From a bacterium (GTDB taxonomy: Bacteria > Zhuqueibacterota > QNDG01), in NCBI GenBank assembly GCA_021158245.1, contig JAGGVB010000088.1:1-44792 (forward strand): 44,792 nt of DNA, read 5' to 3'. The translations under genes were made by a program, and so were the position numbers. Positions 15,377-24,559 of this stretch are shown here, piece after piece (position 1 is the first letter of the stretch; every line of letters starts with the position of its first letter). The notes beneath the pieces were generated by a model. It saw nothing but the letters and a program-made list of their open reading frames with translations, was not told the DNA's origin and ran no database searches.

Positions 15377-18364
15377 ATGCATCGAAAATGTTTTTTAATT
15401 GTTGCTCTGGTGACCCTTGTTTTTGCATCTGCTGCGATTTTTGCCCAGACTTCTGGTAGAATTTCCGGTAAGGTGTTTGACAAGGAGACGGGGGAGCCCC
15501 TTGTGGGTGCCAACGTTGTGGTCGTCGGGACAAATTACGGTGCAGCAACAAATATAGATGGTGAGTATATGGTCCTAAATGTACCTGTTGGCATTTATAC
15601 TGTTAAAGCAATGTATATGGGATATGCTGATTATATTATCAGTAATATTAAGGTACGTATAGGCCTCACCTACAGACAGGATTTTGCTTTATCGTCTAAG
15701 GCAATTCAGGCTGAAGCTGTTCAGGTTACTGCAGAGCGTCCTATGATTGAGAAAACCTCAACAAATGCCAGCAGAATTATCGACGGTGAAGACATGAAAA
15801 ACCTGCCTGTCCGCGGCGTTAATGCAGTTGCTACTCTGCAGCCGGGTATTGTTGCTCAGGATAATAATATTTATATCCGTGGCGGCCGTGCCGACGAAGT
15901 TGAAACATATGTAGACGGAGCAAGTATAAGAGACGTTGTATCAGGTAATACAAGAGGCCAGGTTATTCCTGAAGCTCTTGAAGAGATGCAGATTCAGGCA
16001 GGCGGATACAGCGCAAAATACGGCGGAGCTAACTCAGGTATTGTTGCAATGGCTATCAGGGCAGGTTCACCGAACTATAAGTTTAGTTTGAGAGCTGAGA
16101 CTGATAATTTTGCAAAATACGGTGAAAAGTTCTTAGATACCTATACATACGGATACTCTGATTATACTTTTACTGCAAGCGGCCCTGTGCCGAAGCTGAA
16201 GAATTTCCGTTTCTTCTTTGCAGGCCGTAATACATTTACAAGGGATAATACTCCAAGATTCTGGAGCCCTTTTGAAATTGTAAACGGCAAAACAGTTCTT
16301 CCTGACGGTTCTGTAATTAAACTTGCAGATACAGGTATTCGCGGCGGTAAAGTCGGCGAAGAAGTTGACAGAATTGATATGTACGGTGTACATAAAAACG
16401 GAAGAGCAAGAAATCCTTTCTATTATAACAGTGTTATAACAGGTGATTTTAAAAGTATTAAATTCCGTTTTTCCGGTATAGGTACATATTCAGCCTATAC
16501 TTCAGGAGCAGACGGTTTTTATAATCAGTTTACTACTGCTCGTTTTCAGGAAAACCAGTACAGTGACGGTACATACACTGGAAAGATTACACATGTACTT
16601 TCCCCGAAAACTTACTACGAAGTAAGTGCATCTTATTATGATGCAAGAGGAAAAGCATGGGATCCTGATTTTAAGGACAATGTGTGGGCATACCAGGACA
16701 GTGTTGCTAATAAAGCTCTCGGATGGCAGTATCAGAAATATACCTGGGGACCGAGAAATTATGATTTTAACGGTTTCGGGTTTGACAGGCCTGGTACAAG
16801 GCAGGGCTGGTACTCATACTGGAAGAGAAATTATATATCCGGAAAGCTTGATTTTACACACCAGTTTAAACATAACCAGATCGAGTTCGGCGGTGAGTTT
16901 AAATACTGGACTCTCAGAAATTTTAGCTTTATCGGCAACCTTACCTACTTGAGAAATACTCCTGATGTTGCTATGGATAAAGATAAGTTTTTGACATGGG
17001 CCAGAACCGTTTCACAGAATGTTTATGGCTATGATCGTCTTGGTAATGAATTAAATGATGATACCTATCCGTGGAATAATGCAAAACATCCTACAATCGG
17101 TTCTGCGTACATTCAGGACAGATATGAGTACAAAGACCTGGTTATAAATGCAGGTCTGCGGTACGATTATTACTCGATGGATCAGTGGGAACCAAATGAT
17201 TATGCCAATCCTCAGATTGATGCAAAGACTGCAACTCTCGTGAAAAAAGACTGGCACGAAGTCAAGGCTTTCCAGACAGTAAGCCCGAGACTCGGTTTTA
17301 GTTTCCCTGTTTCAGATAACACAACATTCCACGTACAGTGGGGTAAATTTGTACAGATGCCTCAGATGAGCCAGGCATACAGAAGTATGTCAACTATTTT
17401 TGGTGTTATGCATGGCGGTTATTTCTACACTAACCCGACAGCACTTTCTACAAGGCCTGAACGTACAACACAGTACGAGGTAGGAATAGGCCAAATGCTC
17501 GGCAGTTCGGCTTCTTTTGATGCAACAGTATTTTATAAAGATATTAAAGATCAGCTTCAGACAAGAAGGATTTTTACAGCTTCTGATGCGGAAGTTACTA
17601 CTTATGATGTTACCAAAAATGGTGATTTTGCCACTACAAAGGGTTTTGAGCTGCGTTTGACTCTGCGCAGAACCAACAGAGTACAGGGCTGGTTAAATTA
17701 TACTTATGCTGATGCCCGCGGTACAGGTTCTTACCAGAATCAGGCAAGTGCCTCTCTTGATCAGGCAACATCTCAGATGACTCTTATTTCTCCGCTGTAT
17801 TTTAATCAGAAACACACAGGAAGCCTGACAGTTGATTACCGTTTTGCTAAAGGCGACGGAGGCCCGGTTCTTGAGCGTGCAGGATTAAATGTAATGTTTA
17901 CATTCAGCTCAGGCCATCCATACACGCTTAGCACAGGCGGTGCCGGCCAGAATAATGCGACTCAGGGAGCAACTCTGCCTGATACGGATGCACGAAGCCG
18001 TTCTCCACTTGAACCAATAGGTGCTTCAATTACACCTTGGCAGTTCAATCTCGATGCAAGGCTTGACAAGACATTCACAATCGGTAAATTTGATATTAAT
18101 GTCTATGTATATGCACAGAATGTTCTTAATACAAAGAATGTTATCAATGTCTACCCCCGTACGGGAAGCGATGTTGACGGATTCCTGAATGATCCTAATC
18201 TGAGCAGCAAAGTTATAGCGTCTCAGGGCGGTGCAGGATATGCATATATGTATCATTTATTCAATGATTTGAACCGCCTCCATTATTGGGGCCAGTTCAA
18301 TGGAAGCGATTTGTGGAGTACTCCGCGAAGAATTCGTGCTGGTATAATGATTAATTTTCAGTAA
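15377..18364 (+). CDS. TonB-dependent outer membrane receptor with carboxypeptidase-regulatory-like domain
   Basis: 995 residues. Signal peptide 1-24 (cleavage near IFA/QT), then a CarboxypepD_reg-like beta-sandwich (about 27-112, GRISGKVFDKETGEPLVGAN), a plug domain (about 130-235, including NNIYIRGGRADEVETYVDG), and a beta-barrel to the C-terminus with alternating aromatic strands and an ending of MINFQ. It imports a ligand across the outer membrane using TonB energy, or in FCB bacteria helps assemble surface complexes. No clear TonB box was identified, no SusD partner is present, and the ligand is unknown. GGAGGG 10 bases upstream fixes the ATG. It is followed by an intercistronic region with two hairpins, then the sorting-domain protein. 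Confidence 0.92.
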   Translation: MHRKCFLIVALVTLVFASAAIFAQTSGRISGKVFDKETGEPLVGANVVVVGTNYGAATNIDGEYMVLNVPVGIYTVKAMYMGYADYIISNIKVRIGLTYRQDFALSSKAIQAEAVQVTAERPMIEKTSTNASRIIDGEDMKNLPVRGVNAVATLQPGIVAQDNNIYIRGGRADEVETYVDGASIRDVVSGNTRGQVIPEALEEMQIQAGGYSAKYGGANSGIVAMAIRAGSPNYKFSLRAETDNFAKYGEKFLDTYTYGYSDYTFTASGPVPKLKNFRFFFAGRNTFTRDNTPRFWSPFEIVNGKTVLPDGSVIKLADTGIRGGKVGEEVDRIDMYGVHKNGRARNPFYYNSVITGDFKSIKFRFSGIGTYSAYTSGADGFYNQFTTARFQENQYSDGTYTGKITHVLSPKTYYEVSASYYDARGKAWDPDFKDNVWAYQDSVANKALGWQYQKYTWGPRNYDFNGFGFDRPGTRQGWYSYWKRNYISGKLDFTHQFKHNQIEFGGEFKYWTLRNFSFIGNLTYLRNTPDVAMDKDKFLTWARTVSQNVYGYDRLGNELNDDTYPWNNAKHPTIGSAYIQDRYEYKDLVINAGLRYDYYSMDQWEPNDYANPQIDAKTATLVKKDWHEVKAFQTVSPRLGFSFPVSDNTTFHVQWGKFVQMPQMSQAYRSMSTIFGVMHGGYFYTNPTALSTRPERTTQYEVGIGQMLGSSASFDATVFYKDIKDQLQTRRIFTASDAEVTTYDVTKNGDFATTKGFELRLTLRRTNRVQGWLNYTYADARGTGSYQNQASASLDQATSQMTLISPLYFNQKHTGSLTVDYRFAKGDGGPVLERAGLNVMFTFSSGHPYTLSTGGAGQNNATQGATLPDTDARSRSPLEPIGASITPWQFNLDARLDKTFTIGKFDINVYVYAQNVLNTKNVINVYPRTGSDVDGFLNDPNLSSKVIASQGGAGYAYMYHLFNDLNRLHYWGQFNGSDLWSTPRRIRAGIMINFQ

Positions 18365-18385
18365 GAAAGAAATTTTATTCTGAAT

Positions 18386-18447
18386 CGGCTGGCTGGAAAC
18401 TTCCAATACAGCCGGGAACTTTCACATCTGTTATAAAGTTGTGAAAG
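18386..18447 (+). promoter_or_regulatory. Two consecutive intercistronic hairpins
   Basis: Hairpin 1: CGGCTG (18386-18391) with CAGCCG (18409-18414), containing inner TGGA/TCCA. Hairpin 2: CTTTCACA (18419-18426) with TGTGAAAG (18440-18447), perfect 8 bp. Neither is followed by a T run. They could set mRNA processing or stability between the receptor and the downstream gene. Confidence 0.5.
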
Positions 18448-18475
18448 GAAAGATAACCCTATGTGGGAGGATAAG

Positions 18476-21400
18476 ATGAGGTTAAAAAAATTTGTTATAC
18501 CCTGTCTTCTCACGGTACTGCTGTTAGTATCAGCAGGAATCGGAGTAGCTCGGGAAAACAATAATGCGGCTGTGCAGACGCAGATGTTGAAACCAACAGG
18601 TACGCCTGTTAGAACACTTCTCAACATCAATCTGCTGGCCCACTGGATGTTCGCAGATGGTATATCTGCGCATGATCCTAATACAAACGGAAGTGGTGTT
18701 ATATTTCCGCGGGGCACATATGGTGCCGGTGTTATTTACACCGACGGCCTTGTTTGGGGAGGTTTTGTACAGGATGGTTCGAGCCCTGAACTTCGCGTTG
18801 GCGGAACAACATACAATACAGGCCTGCAGAGAGGTGCAATTGTTTCAAAGGGTGTAGCAGAAGATCCCAATGCACCGGATGTAAGGATATGGCGTATAAG
18901 GCCTGATTATAAAACTGCTGATCTCAAAAGAGATGCTGCAGAACTTCAGGATGCCGGCTTATCAAACATTACAGATGCTGATGTTGCTGCTGTAAGAGCT
19001 CAATATGAGACAGACTGGAATGAATGGCCGTGGCAGAAAGGCGCACCGTTTAATGATGCTAATGGAAATGGTATCATGGATGGTGACGAAACTCCCGGCT
19101 TTGCAGGCGCTGATCAGGTTATATGGTTTACTGCAAATGATCTAAATTCCAGCCAGTGCTTTCAGCTTGCAGGCTCGCCTCCGATCGGTATGGAAGTTCA
19201 GGTAACCCTGTGGGGTTATAACAGGACAGATGCGCTTGGGAATGTTGCCTTTAAGAGATACAGGTTTATCTATAAAGGTACTTCTTCCACACCTGCAGAT
19301 GCAACAATTGACAGTATGTTTGTAGCTGTCTTTTCAGATCCTGACCTTGGTGATTACAGTAGTGATTATGTTGGTTGTGATACTACTGCAGGACTTGGTT
19401 TTGTGTACAATTCAGTAACTCAGGATTCAAAATTTGTACCTTATGGCCTTGCTCCTCCTTCAGCAGGATATGATTTTCTTCAGGGCCCTGTTGTAAAATC
19501 AGATGACCCGAATGATAAAGCAATATTCATGATGAAGGAAAAACCGGGGTATAAAAATTTTGGGATGACAGGATTTCTCTATTTTGCTGCAGGAACTTCA
19601 ATATCCGATCCTGATTTAAAGGTATATGATGGAACTCTGCAGTGGTACAATCTGATGAACGGGCTATTGCCGAGAGCAGGAACTCCTTTCTTGGATAACT
19701 ACGGTAATCCTACAAAATTCCCGCTTTCGGGCGACCCTGTTAAAGGTGATTATAATATTGATGGTGTTTTAATGTCAGCATCTGACAGGCGTTTCGGTAT
19801 GGTTACCGGACCGATTAATATGGCTGTAGGCGACACACAGGAAGTTGTTGTTGCTCTGCTTACAGGGCTTGGAGCTGACAGGCTGTCAAGTCTTTCTGTT
19901 CTGAAATATAATGACATTTCAGCTCAGTATGCTTTTGATAATCTGTTTGAGCTTGCAAAAGCTCCTCAACAACCTCTGCTTAAGGTTACAAACCTTGACA
20001 ACAAGGTTCTCCTTAACTGGGGCTGGGACGGGCCAGGAGTTGAAGCTACAGAAGCAGAACAGAAAGGGTATCTGTTTGAAGGTTACAATGTTTATCAGCT
20101 TCCCAATGCTGCTGCTACAAAAGAAGATGCAAAGTTGGTTGCAACCTATGATGTTGCCAATGAAATTACTACTATTCTTGATTCAAAATTTGATCCTGTG
20201 TCAGGGCAGATTCTGCAGCTTCCTGTGCAGATCGGCAAGAATACTGGTGTTAAGCGTAATATTACAATAACAAAGGATGCTTTTACAGACCAGCCTCTTG
20301 TTAACGGCAGGAGATACTATTTTGCAGTAACAGCATACTCTTATAATGGTGATCAGAATGTACCTATTCACAGCCTTGAGAGTGCTTTAAACACAAAGAC
20401 TGCAATTCCTCAGATGCCGGATCCGGGTTACAGCTACTCATATACTGTCGGCGATACAGTCGCTGCTGTACATTATGGCCCGAGCGATGGTTCTGTTCTG
20501 GTAACTGTAGTTGATCCTACTGCAACAACTGGACATGTTTATAATGTCAAATTTACTGAAGATGCTGAAAACGGCGGATATACATGGAGTATTGTTGACT
20601 CTACGCTGGATGAGGTAAAACTCAGCGGACAGACAAATCAGTCCGGAGATGACAATTATCTGACTGTTGACGGCCTTCAGGTTAAGGTAGTAGGCCCGCC
20701 TGCCGGTGTAAAGGCAGTTTGGGAAACAGACCAGGATAATAATGTTCTTGATAATGCAGTAACAGAATTCGGTTTGTTTGACCATCCAAGTCTCGGAACA
20801 ACAGGTTACATTATCTCAAACAGAGCAGGTGAGCCAAACAGCGGCAGATGCTTTGACAGATTTGGTTTGTGGGGAATGGATGATGTAGAGTATAATTTTG
20901 CAGAAAATTCTCTGACCTGGGATTACATCTCCGAGGCAGTGCATTTTGATGCTGCTACTAATGAAGCCTATATAGCACCTTTCGGTGTACATCGTCATCT
21001 CTTCTCTACAGGTGAGGATCAAAGGCTGTTTGCAGGTTTCTGGGATTATGATGAAACAGGTACCTGGAATGTTGATGGAGCCCATTGGGCAGGTGCTATT
21101 TTCGGTGCACCTTCATACGAACCTGTTTACGCCTGGGTTGGATATGATGCATCTGGAAACAGAATAAGTTATGATCCTGCAAATAATGCACAGTATGAGA
21201 CGGATAATGATCTGTATACTTCTGCAAATACAACTTGGGGCAGTGCAACAGGGCCGATTAATCTACCGTTTATAACTGCTACTCTGTTCACTATGTACCT
21301 TGATAATGCAACATTGCCGATTGGTAACAAGGTTTGGTTTATTACAAACAAGCCTAATACAGCAAATGATGTTTTCTCCTTTACAACAGAGGGAGTAAAT

Positions 21401-21745
21401 TTCAGTAAAGATGCTGCTCAGGCTGATGTTGAAAAAATCAATGTATATCCGAACCCGTATTACGGCATAAATCCGCGGGAGACAACAAACGTAGACAAAT
21501 TCGTCAGTTTCAACCACTTACCGCAAAAAGCAACAATTTATATTTTCAACCTTGCGGGACAGCTGGTTAATACAATTGAAAAGGATGATCCGTCTCAATT
21601 CTGCCGCTGGAATCTGCGCAATCACAATGATCTACCAGTTGCAAGCGGTATTTATATTATCCGTATTAACATGCCGGAGATTGGCAAAGTAAAAGTACTT
21701 AAGCTTTCGCTTGTACAGCAGCAGCAGTTCATTGAGATATTCTAA
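18476..21745 (+). CDS. Large secreted protein with type IX (Por) sorting-type C-terminus
   Basis: 1089 residues from ATG 18476, preferred over ATG 18461 because GGGAGG lies between them. Signal peptide 1-26. A calcium-loop-like motif DANGNGIMDGDE at about 196-207, a fibronectin-III-like segment about 500-640 (KVLLNWGWDGPG to RYYFAVTAYS), and a C-terminal domain from about 985: VYPNPYYG, then TIYIFNLAGQLV and VASGIYIIRI, the pattern of type A C-terminal sorting domains. These direct cargo through the type IX system to the cell surface. The chain extends past the usual end with a Gln-rich tail (QQQQFIEIF). No enzymatic domain recognised. A PorV-like protein is encoded directly downstream, consistent with export by that route. 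Confidence 0.85.
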   Translation: MRLKKFVIPCLLTVLLLVSAGIGVARENNNAAVQTQMLKPTGTPVRTLLNINLLAHWMFADGISAHDPNTNGSGVIFPRGTYGAGVIYTDGLVWGGFVQDGSSPELRVGGTTYNTGLQRGAIVSKGVAEDPNAPDVRIWRIRPDYKTADLKRDAAELQDAGLSNITDADVAAVRAQYETDWNEWPWQKGAPFNDANGNGIMDGDETPGFAGADQVIWFTANDLNSSQCFQLAGSPPIGMEVQVTLWGYNRTDALGNVAFKRYRFIYKGTSSTPADATIDSMFVAVFSDPDLGDYSSDYVGCDTTAGLGFVYNSVTQDSKFVPYGLAPPSAGYDFLQGPVVKSDDPNDKAIFMMKEKPGYKNFGMTGFLYFAAGTSISDPDLKVYDGTLQWYNLMNGLLPRAGTPFLDNYGNPTKFPLSGDPVKGDYNIDGVLMSASDRRFGMVTGPINMAVGDTQEVVVALLTGLGADRLSSLSVLKYNDISAQYAFDNLFELAKAPQQPLLKVTNLDNKVLLNWGWDGPGVEATEAEQKGYLFEGYNVYQLPNAAATKEDAKLVATYDVANEITTILDSKFDPVSGQILQLPVQIGKNTGVKRNITITKDAFTDQPLVNGRRYYFAVTAYSYNGDQNVPIHSLESALNTKTAIPQMPDPGYSYSYTVGDTVAAVHYGPSDGSVLVTVVDPTATTGHVYNVKFTEDAENGGYTWSIVDSTLDEVKLSGQTNQSGDDNYLTVDGLQVKVVGPPAGVKAVWETDQDNNVLDNAVTEFGLFDHPSLGTTGYIISNRAGEPNSGRCFDRFGLWGMDDVEYNFAENSLTWDYISEAVHFDAATNEAYIAPFGVHRHLFSTGEDQRLFAGFWDYDETGTWNVDGAHWAGAIFGAPSYEPVYAWVGYDASGNRISYDPANNAQYETDNDLYTSANTTWGSATGPINLPFITATLFTMYLDNATLPIGNKVWFITNKPNTANDVFSFTTEGVNFSKDAAQADVEKINVYPNPYYGINPRETTNVDKFVSFNHLPQKATIYIFNLAGQLVNTIEKDDPSQFCRWNLRNHNDLPVASGIYIIRINMPEIGKVKVLKLSLVQQQQFIEIF

Positions 21746-21806
21746 GCTGCAATGTACTTTGTTAATAAAACGGCAGGATAAATAAATTAGAATGAGGAGA
21801 AATGTT

Positions 21807-22847
21807 ATGATAAATAAAACTGGTCGAGTGCTTGCAGTTGCGCTGATTGTTGTTGTGCTTATCAGTTCAGCTGCATTCGCAGGCGGACGTGACAGAGCCG
21901 GCACATCTTCCGGTGTTCAGCTGTTGATTCCTGTAGGTGCTCGATATCTCGCACTGGGCGGTGCTGCTTCTGCAGTATGTACCGGTGTGGAAGCCATTTA
22001 CTGGAATCCAGCCGGACTTGCAGCCATGGGAAGTAATTCTCAGGCAATGTTCAGCTACATGCCATATATTGCTGATATCGGTGTTACTTACGGAGCAGTT
22101 GGTGTAAAGGCCGGGCAGTTGGGAACCTTCGGAGTATCCATGAAGGTGTTGAATATCGGTGCAATTGATGTAACAACTGCTGATATGCCCGATGGAACCG
22201 GAGAAACCTATACACCTACATTTTTTACTATCACTGCATCTTTTGCACGACAATTGACTGACAGAGTGTTTGTTGGTGTAAATGCTAATTTTATAAACGA
22301 AAGATTCAGCCGTGTAAATGCATCAGGAGTTGGTGTTGATATTGGTATACAGTATAAAAATCTTGGCGGAATCGAAGGTTTGAGCACAGGTATTGTGATT
22401 AAAAACCTTGGTGCGCAGCTAAAGTATGACGGTTCAGGATTGTATAGAAAAGCTGAAGATTTTAATGCTGATAAAACCATATCTTATCTGAAGATTGATG
22501 CTGCTTCCTTTGATTTGCCCTCAATTTTTGAGATTGGTCTTTCATATTCAAGAAATATCGGAGAAAATGCATCTGTAACAGGAAGTTACCTGTTCCAGAA
22601 TAACAACTACTCTGATGATGAGAGCAAACTTGGTGCAGAGGCTGCGTTTAAAGACATGGCCTTCCTAAGAGTTGGTTATACAATGGCTCCGGATAAACCA
22701 GAAGATTTTGAATACCTCTACGGGCTTACTTTTGGCGGTGGTGTACATCTTAAGACCGGTGGTATGGATCTTTATCTCGATTATGCATGGCGGCAGATTG
22801 AAATGTTCTCTAGCTCAAATGTATTTTCACTTAAGTTAGGGTTCTAG
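21807..22847 (+). CDS. PorV/PorQ-family outer membrane beta-barrel protein
   Basis: 346 residues from ATG 21807; ATG 21792 is disfavoured because the AGGAG lies between the two. Signal peptide to about 26 (SAAFAGG). The start of the mature chain, GTSSGVQLLIPVGARYLALG and then AIYWNPAGLAAM, is the PorV/UPF0164 signature related to FadL-type barrels. The rest is strands with glycine and aromatic alternation, ending in LKLGF with a terminal Phe as expected for an outer membrane barrel. In type IX secretion PorV shuttles cargo to the sortase. Here it follows a sorting-domain protein in the same operon. No other type IX machine genes are in the window. Confidence 0.9.
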   Translation: MINKTGRVLAVALIVVVLISSAAFAGGRDRAGTSSGVQLLIPVGARYLALGGAASAVCTGVEAIYWNPAGLAAMGSNSQAMFSYMPYIADIGVTYGAVGVKAGQLGTFGVSMKVLNIGAIDVTTADMPDGTGETYTPTFFTITASFARQLTDRVFVGVNANFINERFSRVNASGVGVDIGIQYKNLGGIEGLSTGIVIKNLGAQLKYDGSGLYRKAEDFNADKTISYLKIDAASFDLPSIFEIGLSYSRNIGENASVTGSYLFQNNNYSDDESKLGAEAAFKDMAFLRVGYTMAPDKPEDFEYLYGLTFGGGVHLKTGGMDLYLDYAWRQIEMFSSSNVFSLKLGF

Positions 22848-22907
22848 AAATCTGACGGAGTTTAAGATTTATCTTGATTATTAAATGAGATAAAATCTTT
22901 AAAGGAT

Positions 22908-22944
22908 AAAAGGGGTCAGGTCTTTTAGGCCTGATCCCTTTTAT
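22908..22944 (+). terminator. Rho-independent terminator after the PorV-like gene
   Basis: A 13-bp stem: AAAAGGGGTCAGG (22908-22920) with CCTGATCCCTTTT (22930-22942), one G-T pair. The T-rich 3' arm serves as the T tract. It separates the envelope operon from the GWxTD gene, though it lies only 25 bases before that gene's start. Confidence 0.82.
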
Positions 22945-22968
22945 AATTATTTAAAAAGGAGTTTGAAA

Positions 22969-24384
22969 TTGAAAAATAGTGCCCTGAGAATATCAATAAT
23001 TATTTTTATTTTCAGTAAAATATTTGCTCAGGAGAGTAGTCTGCACATTGATGCTGATTATGCAGTATTTTATGAGCCCGGCAAGGAAAATATTGTAGAA
23101 TTATCTTATGCACTGTATCCATCGGAGTGGGTTTATAAATCTGATAATAACGGTAAGGAAATGGGACAGGTAGTTGTACAGTTAGAGCTTTTTCAGGACA
23201 ATAAAATAATTTACAGAACTGCATGGAAGGTTGTTAATGACAAGAAAAATCTTTCTTCAGGTAATCAATCTAAAATTGATATTTTGCGATTCAAAATGAA
23301 AAAAGGAATGTACAAGGCATTTTTTAAAGTAGTTGACAGTAATAATATAGCAAATTCGGATAGTGTAGATTTTAATTTTAATGTTCCATTTTATAAAGGG
23401 AACAAAATTGAAATAAGCGACATAATGTTCTGCACACAGGCAAGAAAAATAGAAAAAGGAGATTCTGACCTTTTTAAGAAAGGTTATTTATATATTGAAC
23501 CGAATCCTGGAAGAATGTATGGAGGATCAAAAAAAAGTGTTGATTTCTATATAGAGATTTACGGGCTTGATACGTTGAAAAACAAGAGTGCAGAAATTTA
23601 CTATCATGTTGATGATGATAAGAGTGAGGTAAACAAAGAAAAATACGCAAAAAAGGAAAAGATTGTTGATTTGAGAAAGATGGAAAGGATTGATGGTTCT
23701 ATTGATTTAAAAGATCTGTTTTCAGGAACTTATTGGCTTGTTTGTCAGGTTTTTGATTGTGATAATAAATTAATTATACAGAACAGGAGAAAATTCTTTC
23801 TGTATAATCCTGAAGGAAATAAAAAAGAAAAAAATGTTCTATCTGCAAGGAGAAGAAAAGAAAGTGTAGGGGCATTGAAATTGGCCGGAGATATAGATGA
23901 AGACACTGAAATTAAAAGTCTCGTATATATTGCAACAAAACAAGAAAAAGACATTATCAAAAAACTTAGAAATTCGGAAGCAAAGATAAGATTTTTAAAG
24001 GAATTTTGGGAAAAAAGAGACCCTGACCTTTCAACAGTAGTAAATGAATACAGGAAAATTTACCTTAAAAGGGTTTCATATTCAAATGCAAAATTCGGGC
24101 ATTTTATAGACGGATGGCAGACAGACAGAGGCAGAGTTTATATATTATACGGAAAGCCCGATAATATTGAGCACCATAATTCCAATGCAAGTGGACGTGC
24201 ATTTCAGATTTGGAGATATGATAATATTGAAGGCGGAGTTGAATTTATGTTTGTAAGTTTTAATTCAACAAATAATTTTACACTTGTGAATTCAACAAAG
24301 CGCGGGGAAATAAAAAATGCTAATTGGGAAAATTTAATTGAGCTTAACGCTCAGGGAAATATGATGCAGAATAATCAGTATTAG
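22969..24384 (+). CDS. GWxTD-domain secreted protein
   Basis: 471 residues from TTG 22969, chosen because AAGGAG (22956-22961) is 7 bases upstream; the in-frame TTG at 22963 is too close. Signal peptide about 1-20 (cleavage near IFA/QE). A beta-rich N-terminal half is followed by a C-terminal GWxTD domain with GWQTDRGRVYILYGKPD at about 382-398 and a typical QIWRYDN block. The domain is common in Calditrichota-, Ignavibacteria-, KSB1- and Acidobacteria-like genomes. Its function is unknown. It follows the PorV-like gene but behind a terminator, so it may have its own expression or depend on readthrough. The TTG start suggests modest translation. Confidence 0.85.
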   Translation: MKNSALRISIIIFIFSKIFAQESSLHIDADYAVFYEPGKENIVELSYALYPSEWVYKSDNNGKEMGQVVVQLELFQDNKIIYRTAWKVVNDKKNLSSGNQSKIDILRFKMKKGMYKAFFKVVDSNNIANSDSVDFNFNVPFYKGNKIEISDIMFCTQARKIEKGDSDLFKKGYLYIEPNPGRMYGGSKKSVDFYIEIYGLDTLKNKSAEIYYHVDDDKSEVNKEKYAKKEKIVDLRKMERIDGSIDLKDLFSGTYWLVCQVFDCDNKLIIQNRRKFFLYNPEGNKKEKNVLSARRRKESVGALKLAGDIDEDTEIKSLVYIATKQEKDIIKKLRNSEAKIRFLKEFWEKRDPDLSTVVNEYRKIYLKRVSYSNAKFGHFIDGWQTDRGRVYILYGKPDNIEHHNSNASGRAFQIWRYDNIEGGVEFMFVSFNSTNNFTLVNSTKRGEIKNANWENLIELNAQGNMMQNNQY

Positions 24385-24410
24385 AATAATATAAGATTAT
24401 AATTAAAACT

Positions 24411-24454
24411 TTAAAGCCATTAATTCGTTTCTGCGAATTAATGGCTTTAATTTT
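24411..24454. terminator. Strong hairpin terminator after the GWxTD gene
   Basis: A perfect 17-bp inverted repeat, 24411-24427 with 24434-24450, a 6-base loop (TTTCTG), followed by TTTT. The arms start with TTAAAG and end with CTTTAA, so it could work in both directions. Confidence 0.85.
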
Positions 24455-24559
24455 AGGATTTCGTGTTAATATAAAAAATTATAAGTTTTTTAAATGTTTT
24501 GTTCAATTTATGCTGATTATACTTGATTTAAAAGAAAATATTTATACATTTATCAGACT

